Positions 1 to 9,857 are shown, numbered from the stretch's first letter. The stretch is 32,962 nucleotides of DNA from Bacteroidales bacterium (GCA_027064025.1 JAMOQL010000242.1:1-32962), one strand, 5' to 3'. A program made the numbers and translations. The notes: generated by a model from the sequence alone, not told the origin.

Positions 1-223
1 TTTACATTTTATCGCTTTTCTTTTATTAATTAGCATTGGTCTGCTTGCTCATTTTGGTCTTTACTATTGGATAGGAGCAAGCCTTTTTAGCCTATTATTA
101 TTTTACCAACATAGTTTAGTGAAATTTGATGATTTGTCGAGAGTCAATTTGGCATTTTTTACAACTAATGGCATTGGGAGTGTGGTTTTTAGTGTTTTTT
201 CTATTTTAGAAGTATTTTTGTAA
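1..223 (+). CDS. UbiA-family prenyltransferase, C-terminal fragment
   Basis: Partial gene: the reading frame is open from base 2 and stops with TAA at 221-223, so only about 73 C-terminal residues are visible. The fragment is hydrophobic, with two membrane-spanning stretches separated by a YQHSLVKFDDLSRVN segment and followed by LAFFTTNGIGSVVFSVF. That combination is characteristic of the end of 4-hydroxybenzoate polyprenyltransferase-like UbiA proteins, integral membrane enzymes that attach a polyprenyl chain to an aromatic acid in quinone synthesis. In Bacteroidota, members of this family usually serve menaquinone synthesis (MqnP-like, futalosine route) or another prenyl transfer. Which substrate applies here cannot be told from the fragment. 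The family call is secure, the substrate is not. Confidence 0.85.
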   Translation, partial: LHFIAFLLLISIGLLAHFGLYYWIGASLFSLLLFYQHSLVKFDDLSRVNLAFFTTNGIGSVVFSVFSILEVFL

Positions 224-414
224 ATTGAGTAAAAAAAATATTTTTACCATTTCCCTATACTCAGATTTTTTCTAATTATTTCTCTAAATTCTACATTGTT
301 TAATTAGATGATTCTTTCTAATACTCTGTAGACTTGTTCTATAGCGCTTTATCTAAGACATTTATTTTCTATTCACATCTGCTCAAAACTTAGTTAATAA
401 GAGAAAAAAAGGGC

Positions 415-445
415 TTGTTTTTTTTACTTGTAAAATGTAAATTTG
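415..445 (+). promoter_or_regulatory. Bacteroidota-type promoter of the secreted repeat protein
   Basis: TTG at 415-417 and TAAATTTG at 438-445 are 20 bases apart and match the Bacteroidota -33/-7 pattern (TTG, 19-21 bases, TAnnTTTG). Transcription would begin near 450 and give a leader of about 70 bases before the ATG at 522. The rest of the 224-521 gap is AT-rich. It holds only a weak 7-bp hairpin (229-235 with 241-247) just after the prenyltransferase stop, without a T-tract. Confidence 0.65.
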
Positions 446-521
446 TATGTCCTAATAAAGCAACCAATACCAAGAGTTTACGTCTTTGGGATACAATTAT
501 TAAAGAACAAAAAACTTTGAG

Positions 522-3500
522 ATGAGCATAAAAAAAAATATTTCCCTATTAGTGTTATTTACAATATTATCCTCCTTTAGTTTATATGCACAAGAAATTT
601 GTGATAATGGAATAGATGATGATGGTGATGGCTTAGTAGATATTAACGATCCTGATTGCGCTTGTAGTGGTATTGTAACTCAACCTTCTTCATTAATTCC
701 AAACCCGTCTTTCGAAGACCATTCTTGTTGTCCTTCAGAATATAGTCAAACTACAGACTTTTTAACAAACTGTGCCGACACATGGAATCAACCACAAACT
801 ACAGCTACCGCTGATTATTTTAATACTTGTGATTACACTGGTCCAGCACCACTTCCTTTCCCTGACGGGGATGCTGCTGCGGGTTTTATTGCTTATCATC
901 TAGATGGTGATATACTTACCCCAAGTAATACTTACGTTGAATATTTAGGTGCGAGCTTTACCTCTCCATTAGTAAATGGAACGGAGTATCAATTAGATTT
1001 TGGAATAGCTTTTACTTATACAGATAATATTATTGAAAACATTAGTAATCCTTTACCTGCAAATCCTTCTTGCCCAATTGATATAACAATATTTGGGACT
1101 CCAAATGCAGCAGATATACCTTGGAATGGTGATGATTGTCCAGATGGTGTAGGAGGGTTTGTCGAACTTGGACATGTTAGTTATAATCCAGATGCAACTT
1201 CTGGTTGGGGATCTATTTCTATTACATTTACACCTACTTTTAATGTGTATGCTATTGCTTTAGGAGGTCCTTGTAATATTCCAATGGGATGTGGATATAA
1301 TGGAGACGGTACAGATATTTCATATTTTATTGTTGATAATTTAATCTTAAATGAATCGAATGCTTTTTCTGTAAGCGTTTCTAAATCAGGAGATTTATGT
1401 ACTGACGATTTGGTCTTGTCAGCAACAGGGCCGGGTGCCGGAACATTTCAGTGGTATAAAGAAGGAGTTGCTATTGTTGGACAAACTAACCCAACACTAA
1501 ATGTTTCGGCTTTGGCTGGTACAGCAGGCGATTATCAGGTTCTTTATTCAGAAGGAGGAGGTTGCGATACCGCAAATATCTCAGTCCAATTGAATACAGT
1601 GACTGCAAGCTTGTTGCAAGATGCTACTATTTGTAATGGAGAAACAACTAACTTAACAGCATCGGGTGGAGATACTTATGCTTGGAGCAACGGATTGCCT
1701 GCCAATAATACCAATACAGTGTCTCCAAGTGCTACTACACGCTATTATGTAACGGTTAGTAATACAAGTGGTTGTTCAGATACTGCAAGTGTATTAATTA
1801 ACGTAAATCCAGTACCAACCGTAGATATTATTGGAGATACTATTTTTTGTGCAGGAGATTCTAGTTTGTTAGATGCTAATGTAACTAATGCAAGCTATTT
1901 TTGGGGTCCTACAACAGAAACAAGTCAAACTATTATGGTTCATTCTGCAGGTCTTTATGTTGTTACGGTAACCAATTCGTATAACTGTTCTAGTATCGAT
2001 CAAGTTAATGTAATTGTTAATCCAAATCCAATCCCCAATATTACGGGTAATTCTGTAATTTGTCCTTCACTTTCTACTATTTTAGATGCCGGAGCTGGAT
2101 TTACTGGTTATGAATGGTCTAATGCGTCAACACTACAAACTTCAGAATATTTTACAGCAGGAATGTCATATGTAACAGTTACAGATGCTAATTCTTGTCA
2201 AGGGGTCGATTCTTTAGAGCTTACAGTAAGTCCACAAATTGTTCCTAATGTAACCGCAAATAGTAGTTTTGTTTGCATTGGAAATCAAGTGCAATTATCG
2301 GCAACAGGAGCAGGGCCTTCTGGAACTTATAATTGGGATAATGGACTAGGATTAGGACAAATTCAAAATACAACAGTGACCAATACCGCAGATTATTTTG
2401 TAACCCTTACCGATGTTAATAATTGCTCTGAGATTGGTAGTATTACTATTACAGGGATAGATGTTCCAGCATTAGCTGTTAATCCTGACGATACTACAAT
2501 TTGTAAAGGAACGTCACTTAATATTTCGGTAAATGGAGCATCCAGTTATTCATGGTTTCCTTCCTATGGCTTATCGTCAAATGTAGGGTCTGTTGTTGTA
2601 GCATCTCCAGAAGTATCTACCATATACTATATTACAGGTTCTAACGAAATGGGAGGTACCGTTTGTTCCTCAACTATTCAATCTAATGTTATTGTAGATA
2701 AATACACCTTCTCATTACCTGTCGACAAAACCGTTTGTAAAGGCGTCGAAGAGACTATTTCGGCAAGTGTTTCTAATGGAGTAGCACCGTACTTTTATTC
2801 GTGGACAGTAAATAATATTCCAAGACAAGAAACGGTCTCAAGTATTGTAGATACGATTGATGGTGATAGAAATTATACTTTAGTAGGTGTAGATGGAAAT
2901 GGATGTTCGATTACAAAAAGTGCAATTTATAAAAATTACCCACAATTAGTGATGGCTCCTTATATCAATAAGGATACAGCTTGTCCAAATACACCAATTT
3001 TATTTAATGCATCAATTTCAGGCGGAACAGGAGAACCTTATCAGTTTACCTTTGATGGGTATTATTCTAATACTATTTTGAGTATTTATCCAAAAGAAAC
3101 TTATACTTATCAACTTACAGTCAGAGATGGCTGTGAAGAGATAAAAGATTCAATTACAATATATACTTACCCTATTCCTTACCTTGATTTTGTTGCTAAT
3201 GAATATGGTGGCTGTGTTCCGAAAGAAATTAAATTTTCTTCAATTAGCAATCCAATAGGATTAATTGATAAATATAGATGGAATTTTGGAGATAATGATA
3301 ATAATAACTTATCGTTATCAGCTTCGCCATCTCATATTTACAATACTCATGGTATTTATGATGTAAATCTACAAGTGATAACAACAGATGGCTGTTTTAC
3401 CGATACAACAAAGACAGCGTTGATTCATATAGAAGCTAAACCTGTTCCTAGTTTCAAAGCTCAGCCTTCAACGGTTAGTATTTTAAAACCAGTAATTAAT

Positions 3501-3968
3501 TTTAATAATCTTTCAGAAAATGTGGACTCATTATCTTATATCTGGAATTTTGGAACTGGAGATTTATCTAATTTAAAATCGCCAGAATATTCTTATGAAG
3601 GAGTTGGAACTTATGAAGTAGAATTAATAGCATTTACACATTATGGTTGCTCCGATACAACATATAAATTTGTTGAGGTTAAACCAGAAGTTAAGTTTTA
3701 TGTACCTGATGCTTTTACCCCAGATGGCGATAATCATAATGAGGTATTTTTACCTGTTGGAACCAATATCTTAAATAAAGGTTATCATTTCTATATTTAT
3801 GATCGTTGGGGAGAACCTATTTTCGAAACAAACAATTTACATGAAGGATGGGATGGAAAAGTAAATGGTAATTTTGTTAAGCCGGGTATTTATGCATATT
3901 ACATCATTTACAAAGATATTTATGATATTAAATATGAAAGAGATGGTACGGTAAATGTGATTAGATAA
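522..3968 (+). CDS. Large secreted Ig/PKD-repeat protein with T9SS gliding-motility-type C-terminal domain
   Basis: Predicted cell-surface or secreted protein of 1148 residues. Residues 1-24 form a signal peptide ending SLYAQ. Residues about 26-46 carry an Asp/Asn-rich CDNGIDDDGDGLVD motif of the MopE-like putative metal-binding type, probably calcium. An unassigned N-terminal domain of about 230 residues follows. From about 280 to 870 there are roughly eight Ig/PKD-like repeats, each with a C-x-G...L-x-A pattern and a later Y-x-W. Two clearer PKD domains contain YRWNFGD (near 918) and YIWNFGTGD (near 1005). Residues about 1058-1148 (FYVPDAFTPDG..., YDRWGEPIFE, GWDGK) form the gliding-motility-associated type B sorting domain, so export by the type IX secretion system is expected. 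Adhesion or surface binding is inferred from the architecture; the ligand is unknown. It is transcribed alone, with its own promoter and terminator. Confidence 0.9.
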   Translation: MSIKKNISLLVLFTILSSFSLYAQEICDNGIDDDGDGLVDINDPDCACSGIVTQPSSLIPNPSFEDHSCCPSEYSQTTDFLTNCADTWNQPQTTATADYFNTCDYTGPAPLPFPDGDAAAGFIAYHLDGDILTPSNTYVEYLGASFTSPLVNGTEYQLDFGIAFTYTDNIIENISNPLPANPSCPIDITIFGTPNAADIPWNGDDCPDGVGGFVELGHVSYNPDATSGWGSISITFTPTFNVYAIALGGPCNIPMGCGYNGDGTDISYFIVDNLILNESNAFSVSVSKSGDLCTDDLVLSATGPGAGTFQWYKEGVAIVGQTNPTLNVSALAGTAGDYQVLYSEGGGCDTANISVQLNTVTASLLQDATICNGETTNLTASGGDTYAWSNGLPANNTNTVSPSATTRYYVTVSNTSGCSDTASVLINVNPVPTVDIIGDTIFCAGDSSLLDANVTNASYFWGPTTETSQTIMVHSAGLYVVTVTNSYNCSSIDQVNVIVNPNPIPNITGNSVICPSLSTILDAGAGFTGYEWSNASTLQTSEYFTAGMSYVTVTDANSCQGVDSLELTVSPQIVPNVTANSSFVCIGNQVQLSATGAGPSGTYNWDNGLGLGQIQNTTVTNTADYFVTLTDVNNCSEIGSITITGIDVPALAVNPDDTTICKGTSLNISVNGASSYSWFPSYGLSSNVGSVVVASPEVSTIYYITGSNEMGGTVCSSTIQSNVIVDKYTFSLPVDKTVCKGVEETISASVSNGVAPYFYSWTVNNIPRQETVSSIVDTIDGDRNYTLVGVDGNGCSITKSAIYKNYPQLVMAPYINKDTACPNTPILFNASISGGTGEPYQFTFDGYYSNTILSIYPKETYTYQLTVRDGCEEIKDSITIYTYPIPYLDFVANEYGGCVPKEIKFSSISNPIGLIDKYRWNFGDNDNNNLSLSASPSHIYNTHGIYDVNLQVITTDGCFTDTTKTALIHIEAKPVPSFKAQPSTVSILKPVINFNNLSENVDSLSYIWNFGTGDLSNLKSPEYSYEGVGTYEVELIAFTHYGCSDTTYKFVEVKPEVKFYVPDAFTPDGDNHNEVFLPVGTNILNKGYHFYIYDRWGEPIFETNNLHEGWDGKVNGNFVKPGIYAYYIIYKDIYDIKYERDGTVNVIR

Positions 3969-3992
3969 TACTAATAAATATACTGATAATAT

Positions 3993-4020
3993 AATCCTCA
4001 GCTTTTGCTGGGGATTTTTT
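3993..4020 (+). terminator. Intrinsic terminator of the secreted repeat protein gene
   Basis: A ten-base stem (3993-4002 with 4007-4016, one G-U pair) has a TTTT loop and continues into a T-tract ending at 4020. It begins 24 bases after the stop codon at 3968. Confidence 0.85.
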
Positions 4021-4079
4021 GTATCATAAGATTAGTGTTATTTATACCTAAAGTTAAGAAATATTTCTATTTATTTTAG

Positions 4080-4100
4080 AAAAAATTTCTTGATAAGAAA
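4080..4100 (-). terminator. Intrinsic terminator of the YihY-family gene
   Basis: Read on the reverse strand, TTTCTT-ATC-AAGAAA (4086-4100) is followed by a run of T (complement of 4080-4085). It lies 7 bases past the stop codon of the reverse-strand gene. The stem is short and AT-rich, so it may be leaky. Confidence 0.55.
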
Positions 4101-4107
4101 ATGATCT

Positions 4108-5412
4108 TTATAAGTCTTTTATGATGGCAATGCTATCTTCTTTCAATAAAGCATCAATCTTATGACTAATTTCTAGATATACCTTATTTGTAGGTTCTGG
4201 AATATCGTCTGTCCCATATTCATCAATGGCTTTAAGTATATATTTAATGGAGATAATAGAGGTATCGACAGCGGGCTGATATCTGATGACTTTATATTGC
4301 TCGTCTTCAATTCTCGAAAAAATATGACTTTCGGCTAAGTTTTCTGTAATTTGAGAAATTAATCGAAAAGGTAATTTCAATTCATCTTTAATATCTTGAG
4401 TCGTAGGGGCAATACCCTCTTGGAATTTCTGAATAACAAAATAAGCGATATAAATACTCAGTTTTTTTCTAAAAGAACTAGAGATATTACTAGATTCTTC
4501 TTTTAGTACATATTGCTCTACATTTTGATTTACAAAAGAAAGCTCAGCCCCAAAAAGTACAATAGTCCAACTGGTTCGTAACCAAACTAAAAATAATGGT
4601 AAAGCAGCGAAACTACCGTAGATAGCATTAAACTGAACGACACCTATTTGGAATTTAACATAAGCCCACTGAACAACAACAAACAAACTTCCTGCTATCA
4701 CTCCCGAGATTAAAGCGGGCTTAAATTTAACTTTGGTATTGGGCATTATCATATAGACCATTGTCAATAAAAGCCAAAAAATAATATATGGTGATAAGCT
4801 TAATAAAAAAGAAAGTTCTTTATCTACGTATGACAAAAAGCTGATTGAATTTACCACCTGCTCTTTAACAGATGAAATATATACTGTTAGGCTACTAGAT
4901 AGAATAAGTAAAATAGGAGCTATAAGCATTATGGTTAGATATTCTGTAAATTTCTTAATCCAAGATCGCCCTTTAGAAATACCCCAAATTGCATTAAAAG
5001 ATTCTTCAATATTAGCCATAACTTTAAGTACAGACCAAAATAATAGAATAACTCCAATTCCTGCAATTACACCTCCTTTTGTGTTGTTGAGTAAACTATT
5101 AGCAAAACTAATAACTTGATCCATAATATCTTGATGAGCAGATAATTTTTCTATTAGAAGAGCATTAAGCTTTTCTTCCATACCAAAACCTTTAGATATA
5201 CCAAAAGCTAAGGCCACCACAGGAACAACAGAGAGCAGAGTGAAATAAGTTAGAGCCGATGAACGGATTTGTACACCGTCTTCGTTGAATCCTTTAAAGG
5301 ACATCACTAATACTCTAAGAAATTTTATTAGATAGGCTTGAATTTTAGGAAGGGTAGAAATTTCTTTTAGCCAAATCTCTTTTTCTATGAAATGTCTAAT
5401 TTTTTTAATCAT
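4108..5412 (-). CDS. YihY/BrkB-family inner-membrane protein with C-terminal winged-helix-like region
   Basis: Integral membrane protein of 434 residues in the YihY/virulence factor BrkB family. The old name 'ribonuclease BN' is a historical misassignment. The family signature is visible: RSSALTYFTLLSVVP near residue 50, then about six membrane segments (roughly 50-72, 112-131, 158-180, 203-225, 232-252, 263-292), with the conserved IYGSFAALPLFLVWL near 263 and the FGAELSF stretch closing the last helix. The biochemical role of the family is not settled. The last 130 residues are soluble and include TTQDIKDELKLPFRLISQ followed by a predicted wing (FSRIEDEQYKVI), resembling a winged helix-turn-helix. 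That extension is longer than in the short enterobacterial proteins. It is a single reverse-strand gene, divergent from the pseudouridine synthase gene. Confidence 0.85.
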   Translation of the reverse strand: MIKKIRHFIEKEIWLKEISTLPKIQAYLIKFLRVLVMSFKGFNEDGVQIRSSALTYFTLLSVVPVVALAFGISKGFGMEEKLNALLIEKLSAHQDIMDQVISFANSLLNNTKGGVIAGIGVILLFWSVLKVMANIEESFNAIWGISKGRSWIKKFTEYLTIMLIAPILLILSSSLTVYISSVKEQVVNSISFLSYVDKELSFLLSLSPYIIFWLLLTMVYMIMPNTKVKFKPALISGVIAGSLFVVVQWAYVKFQIGVVQFNAIYGSFAALPLFLVWLRTSWTIVLFGAELSFVNQNVEQYVLKEESSNISSSFRKKLSIYIAYFVIQKFQEGIAPTTQDIKDELKLPFRLISQITENLAESHIFSRIEDEQYKVIRYQPAVDTSIISIKYILKAIDEYGTDDIPEPTNKVYLEISHKIDALLKEDSIAIIKDL

Positions 5413-5449
5413 AAGGATAAGTTATACTTGAATTTTAATTATTATTAGC

Positions 5450-5468
5450 ATATTCAAAATATGAATAT
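5450..5468. repeat. Perfect inverted repeat between divergent genes
   Basis: ATATTCA (5450-5456) and TGAATAT (5462-5468) form a perfect 7-bp inverted repeat with a 5-base spacer. It sits between the start codons of the YihY gene (5412) and the RluA gene (5603), so it could be an operator. In such AT-rich DNA it could also arise by chance. Confidence 0.35.
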
Positions 5469-5500
5469 TTTTTTTGAATAGGTCTTGCTTGAAAATTTTG

Positions 5501-5508
5501 TATTTTTG
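5501..5508 (+). promoter_or_regulatory. Candidate -7 element for the RluA-type gene
   Basis: TATTTTTG matches TAnnTTTG exactly, about 95 bases before the ATG at 5603. The -33 partner is imperfect: TTTG at 5473-5476 is 24 bases away, longer than usual. Confidence 0.4.
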
Positions 5509-5602
5509 TAAAATTAAGATTTTATACTGAAAAGGATACGACTTAATACTACTTTTATATATAAATTGAATTTTATTAATATCCCAGATCAATAAATTTA
5601 TC

Positions 5603-6499
5603 ATGTCAGAACATTCAAAACATAAATCAACTAAAGCAGCAAAAAACACTACATTTATTATTAAAGAAGAAAATGAGTTGCTAAAATTTTTATATCAGAA
5701 TTTAGGAAAGAGTAATAAAGTTAAGGCTTTATTAAAAAATAAACTAGTTCTGGTAAATAATGAAGCTATTTCGCAATTCAATCATCCTTTGAAAGTAGGT
5801 GATAATATCGAAATTTCTAAGGAAACAAAAACTGAAGAAAAAAGATATCGAGACATAAGTATTGTTTACGAAGATAACGATATTATTGTGATAGATAAAC
5901 ACGCTGGACTTTTATCTATTTCTACAGCTAAAGAAAATAAACGAACAGCTTTTCGGATTTTAAGTAATCATGTAAAAAAGGAAGATCCTTCAAATTTAAT
6001 CTTTGTGGTACACCGATTGGATAGAGAAACCTCAGGATTAATGATGTTTGCCAAGAGTATTAAAGTTAAAGAGTATTTACAAGAAAATTGGACTGATGTT
6101 GTTACAGAACGATCGTATTTAGCTTTAGTAGAAGGGAAACCAGAGCCATGGAGTGGAAGTGTTAGTTCGTATTTACGCGAATCTAAAGCGTTAATAGTTT
6201 ATTCTAGCCAAGATCCAGAATCGGGGCAGTTAGCCACAACACACTACAAGACTTTCAAAAGCAAAAAACAGTTTGCATTGTTAAGAGTTTGGCTCGAAAC
6301 AGGACGTAAGAACCAGATAAGAGTTCATATGAAAGATATTGGGCATCCTATTGTTGGTGACAAAAAATATGGATCAACGCTCGATTTGATTGGTAGAGTT
6401 GGGCTTCATGCATGGGTTCTTAGTTTTAAGCATCCCACTACGGGAGAATTGATGGAATTTAAAACGGCTATTCCTCGTAAATTTTCAAGAATAGTGTAG
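5603..6499 (+). CDS. RluA-family pseudouridine synthase
   Basis: Converts specific uridines in rRNA or tRNA to pseudouridine. The 298-residue protein has an N-terminal S4-like RNA-binding region (about 18-75, KVKALLKNKLVLVNN) and the RluA catalytic domain. The catalytic motif HRLDRETSG is at residues 137-145, with D140 the expected nucleophilic aspartate. Later conserved pieces are LETGRKNQIRVHM and HPIVGDKKYG. Length and layout match RluA/RluC/RluD-type enzymes. The exact target uridine cannot be read from sequence, so no rlu letter is given. The next gene starts 25 bases downstream in the same direction and may be co-transcribed. Confidence 0.92.
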   Translation: MSEHSKHKSTKAAKNTTFIIKEENELLKFLYQNLGKSNKVKALLKNKLVLVNNEAISQFNHPLKVGDNIEISKETKTEEKRYRDISIVYEDNDIIVIDKHAGLLSISTAKENKRTAFRILSNHVKKEDPSNLIFVVHRLDRETSGLMMFAKSIKVKEYLQENWTDVVTERSYLALVEGKPEPWSGSVSSYLRESKALIVYSSQDPESGQLATTHYKTFKSKKQFALLRVWLETGRKNQIRVHMKDIGHPIVGDKKYGSTLDLIGRVGLHAWVLSFKHPTTGELMEFKTAIPRKFSRIV

Positions 6500-6524
6500 T
6501 GAAAAAACTCAAAACTAACTTATC

Positions 6525-9500
6525 ATGATTTTATCAGAATTTCAAATTAATAGTAAATATTTGAAAAATTATTTATTATTAATTTTTGTTCTATTATATA
6601 TTAGTCAGGGATTTTCGCAAGCAAGAAAACCCTTTGTTGAGAATTATAATCAAAAAGCATACGGGGTTGATTGTAATAGTTCTAATGCATCTGTTCTCGA
6701 AAGTGAAGATGGAATAATGTACTTTGGTAATTATACAAAAGTTATAAGTTTCGATGGTGTCAATTGGGAGAAAATAAATATTACGCCAAGTTCAAATTAT
6801 ATTACATCCTTAGCAGAAGGTTTCGATAATCGAATATATATTGGAGCTCTAAATGAATTTGGATATATTGATATTAATGCAAAAGGAGAGAAGTCCTATT
6901 TTTCTATTTCTGATAGTTTAAAAATTGAAGATAAAAATTTTGGAGCTGTATGGCAGACATTCAAATTAGACTCATCTATTATTTTCTTTACTCAAAAGCA
7001 GATATATGTATTCAAGAATAATAAAATAAAAATCATAAAACCTATTGGAGACAACGCAGGAACTTTTCATAATGCATTTGTAAGTCATCAAAGATTATTT
7101 GTAAGACAACGTAATTTAGGCTTGTTAGAATATAGAAATAATCAATTAATATTAGTCTCCGAAGGAGAAAAGTTTAAAGATATTGGCGTTTTTGGGATCC
7201 TTTATTCCAAATCAGAATATATTATTGTAACTCAAGAAAAAGGACTTTTTATATATTCTCCTAAAGCAAAAAAATATAAAATTAACCCTATTATTTCTAC
7301 AGATAATCATGAATTAATATCGTCATTAATTTTCGGAGCAAAATTATTAAAAGATGGTAATATCGCATTAAATACTCAAATGAATGGTTTACTGATTATT
7401 TCTAAAAATGCCAAAATAATATTTGAGTTTAATCAAAAAACCGGTTTGTTATCGAACGATATAAAGAGTATATATCAAGATAATTATAGAAATTTATGGC
7501 TAGCTACGGCAAATGGAATTAGTTTTGTAAATTACGCATCTCCAGTTTCATTCTTCAACGAAGAATCAGGTTTATATGGTTCTGTTTCTGATGTCTTGAA
7601 ATATAATAATCAACTATATGTTGCTACATCGAGAGGACTTTTTGTGCAAACAACAAAATCTGATAATCGATTTTTTAAACGAATCGAAGATATCGATTTA
7701 AGTATTACAGATCTATGTATATCTCCAAACGGTTTACTTATTGGTACAAAAGAAGGTCTATTCCAGATAAATAAAAAAGGTAAACTAAATCTTGTTGCTT
7801 CAATTGATGCTCGAAAATTAATTTATATTTATTCAAACAATCAATTGCTCGCTGCAGGATTAAACGGTGTATATATTTATCAACATAAAAATAAATGGGT
7901 ACAAAAAAAGTATAATAACGAAATAGCCGCAGATATAACAACCCTAAGTTGTTTGGCAGACTCTAGTAATAATGCTGTAATTTGGATAGGGACAAAAGCC
8001 ATGGGAGTATATAAAGTTCAAATTAATAAGAATTCGGAGATTAATTATGAATGGTTTATTGGCGAAGAAGATGGTTTAGATGAAGGATGGACTAAAGGCT
8101 TTATTTATAATGATAATATTTATTTCTCAACTTTTTCTGGGGTGAAGAAATACAAAACAAAAGAAGAAATAATTAAACAGACTCCAGCCAATTTTAAGGC
8201 TGATATTCAGAAAGGTTCTTTTGAAAATTATTATGATTTTAAAGTAGATTCTTTTGCTTCGATTCAAGAAATGAAGCAAATAAATGACGAATCTTATGCT
8301 ATTATTGATAATAAAATAATGTATTCAAAAAATTCGGATAGCCTTTCATGTAAACCATTTAAGGCATTATTATTTCATAATTATAATAATCTATTTATAG
8401 AAAATGAATCTAGGATTTGGATAGGTACAAAAGAAGGATTAATTGCTTTTGATAACAATTATAACCGTGAAATAAAGCCTAGTTCATATATTAGGAAAAT
8501 TCTCACTTTAAACGATTCCAATATTTATAAAGGTTTGGATACAATAATAAATTTCAGTTTAGATTATTCAAAAAATACATTAGAATTTATTTATTCGTCT
8601 CTTTATCAGCAAAATAGTCAAAAATTAGAATATTCTTATATTCTTGAAGGTGCAGATAAATATTGGTCCAATTGGTCAGAACAAAATAAAGTTAAATATC
8701 AAAATTTACACGAAGGTTCATATACTTTTAAGCTTAAGGCAAAAAACAGATATAATATTGAAAGCAATATTCGAACTTATTCCTTTACCATAGAAACTCC
8801 GTGGTTTAGAACAATTTGGGCTATGACTTTTTATATATTAATATTTATTTTAATCATAATTATTTTAGTCCGTTTATATACCGCGCGTTTAAAAGCTAAA
8901 AATATTCATTTAGAAAAAATTGTAGAAGAAAGAACGCTTGAAATCGTAAAGCAGAAAGATGAAATTATGGAAATTCATCACGAATTAAAAGATAGTATTA
9001 ATTATGCCGAACGAATACAATTAGCCGTTTTGCCATCAAAAGAATTAATCGATGACGCTTTAGAAGATCATTTTATACTATTTAAACCTAAAGACGTTGT
9101 AAGTGGAGACTATTATTGGGCGCACAGAACTAATCAAACACTTATTATTACAGTTGCCGATTGCACTGGGCATGGTGTTCCTGGAGCATTTATGAGTATG
9201 TTGGGGATGTCTTTTCTTAATCAAATTGTTAATGATAATAGAAATTTATCTGCAGCTGATATTTTAAATGAATTGAGAAAGAAAGTTATCTTTGCTCTAA
9301 AGCAAAAAGGTATTAGTGGAGAGCAAAAAGACGGGATGGATATGTCTTTATGTGTAATCGATTTAAAAACCAATAAAGTGCAATGGTCAGGAGCTAATAA
9401 CCCATTATATATAATCTCTAAATCGGAACTAAATATAGAAAGCCCACAGACAACGTATAAAATATTTGACGATAAAAAGATTGAAATAGAAGGGAAAACA

Positions 9501-9827
9501 CTCTACGAATTAAAACCTGATAAAATGCCTGTGGCCCATTATTTGGTTATGAATAATTTTCAGAACAATGTTATATATTTATCGAAAGGAGATCAATTAT
9601 ATATGTTTTCCGATGGATATGCCGATCAATTTGGAGGAATAAAAGGCAAAAAATATAAGTATAAGCCTTTTAAAAGGTTAATATTAAATAACTCTGATAA
9701 AGGAATGCCTCAGCAAGGGAAATTACTCGATAATAGTATTGAAGAATGGAAATCAGGAATTGATGAACTAACCCAAAAACCTTATGAACAAATTGATGAC
9801 ATTTGTGTTATTGGGATAAAAATATAA
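6525..9827 (+). CDS. Propeller/Y_Y_Y-domain membrane sensor with cytoplasmic SpoIIE-type PP2C phosphatase
   Basis: A 1100-residue one-component sensor. A signal peptide (cleavage near residue 32, after GFSQA) is followed by an extracytoplasmic region of about 620 residues with recurring two-component-regulator propeller blades (for example YQDNYRNLWLATANGISF and ESRIWIGTKEGLIAF). A Y_Y_Y domain follows at about 675-755 (LEYSYILEGADKYWSNWS). One membrane helix lies at about 764-786, then a coiled-coil linker (LEKIVEERTLEIVKQKDEI). The C-terminal SpoIIE/PP2C domain (about 830-1100) has metal-binding aspartates in SGDYYW (D862) and VADCTGHGVPGAFMSM (D879), and a late FSDGYADQFGG. In hybrid relatives the output is a histidine kinase; here it is a serine/threonine phosphatase, probably acting on an anti-sigma antagonist or similar target not visible in the window. 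The ATG at 6525 precedes a good signal peptide. The following FecR-like gene begins 30 bases after the stop. Confidence 0.9.
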   Translation: MILSEFQINSKYLKNYLLLIFVLLYISQGFSQARKPFVENYNQKAYGVDCNSSNASVLESEDGIMYFGNYTKVISFDGVNWEKINITPSSNYITSLAEGFDNRIYIGALNEFGYIDINAKGEKSYFSISDSLKIEDKNFGAVWQTFKLDSSIIFFTQKQIYVFKNNKIKIIKPIGDNAGTFHNAFVSHQRLFVRQRNLGLLEYRNNQLILVSEGEKFKDIGVFGILYSKSEYIIVTQEKGLFIYSPKAKKYKINPIISTDNHELISSLIFGAKLLKDGNIALNTQMNGLLIISKNAKIIFEFNQKTGLLSNDIKSIYQDNYRNLWLATANGISFVNYASPVSFFNEESGLYGSVSDVLKYNNQLYVATSRGLFVQTTKSDNRFFKRIEDIDLSITDLCISPNGLLIGTKEGLFQINKKGKLNLVASIDARKLIYIYSNNQLLAAGLNGVYIYQHKNKWVQKKYNNEIAADITTLSCLADSSNNAVIWIGTKAMGVYKVQINKNSEINYEWFIGEEDGLDEGWTKGFIYNDNIYFSTFSGVKKYKTKEEIIKQTPANFKADIQKGSFENYYDFKVDSFASIQEMKQINDESYAIIDNKIMYSKNSDSLSCKPFKALLFHNYNNLFIENESRIWIGTKEGLIAFDNNYNREIKPSSYIRKILTLNDSNIYKGLDTIINFSLDYSKNTLEFIYSSLYQQNSQKLEYSYILEGADKYWSNWSEQNKVKYQNLHEGSYTFKLKAKNRYNIESNIRTYSFTIETPWFRTIWAMTFYILIFILIIIILVRLYTARLKAKNIHLEKIVEERTLEIVKQKDEIMEIHHELKDSINYAERIQLAVLPSKELIDDALEDHFILFKPKDVVSGDYYWAHRTNQTLIITVADCTGHGVPGAFMSMLGMSFLNQIVNDNRNLSAADILNELRKKVIFALKQKGISGEQKDGMDMSLCVIDLKTNKVQWSGANNPLYIISKSELNIESPQTTYKIFDDKKIEIEGKTLYELKPDKMPVAHYLVMNNFQNNVIYLSKGDQLYMFSDGYADQFGGIKGKKYKYKPFKRLILNNSDKGMPQQGKLLDNSIEEWKSGIDELTQKPYEQIDDICVIGIKI

Positions 9828-9857
9828 TCTTTGTAATTAAAGACAAAATTGAACCTT

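Noticed and set aside
224-260. Terminator after the prenyltransferase gene
   Set aside because: Only a 7-bp A/T hairpin without a T-tract; recorded in the promoter entry but not called.
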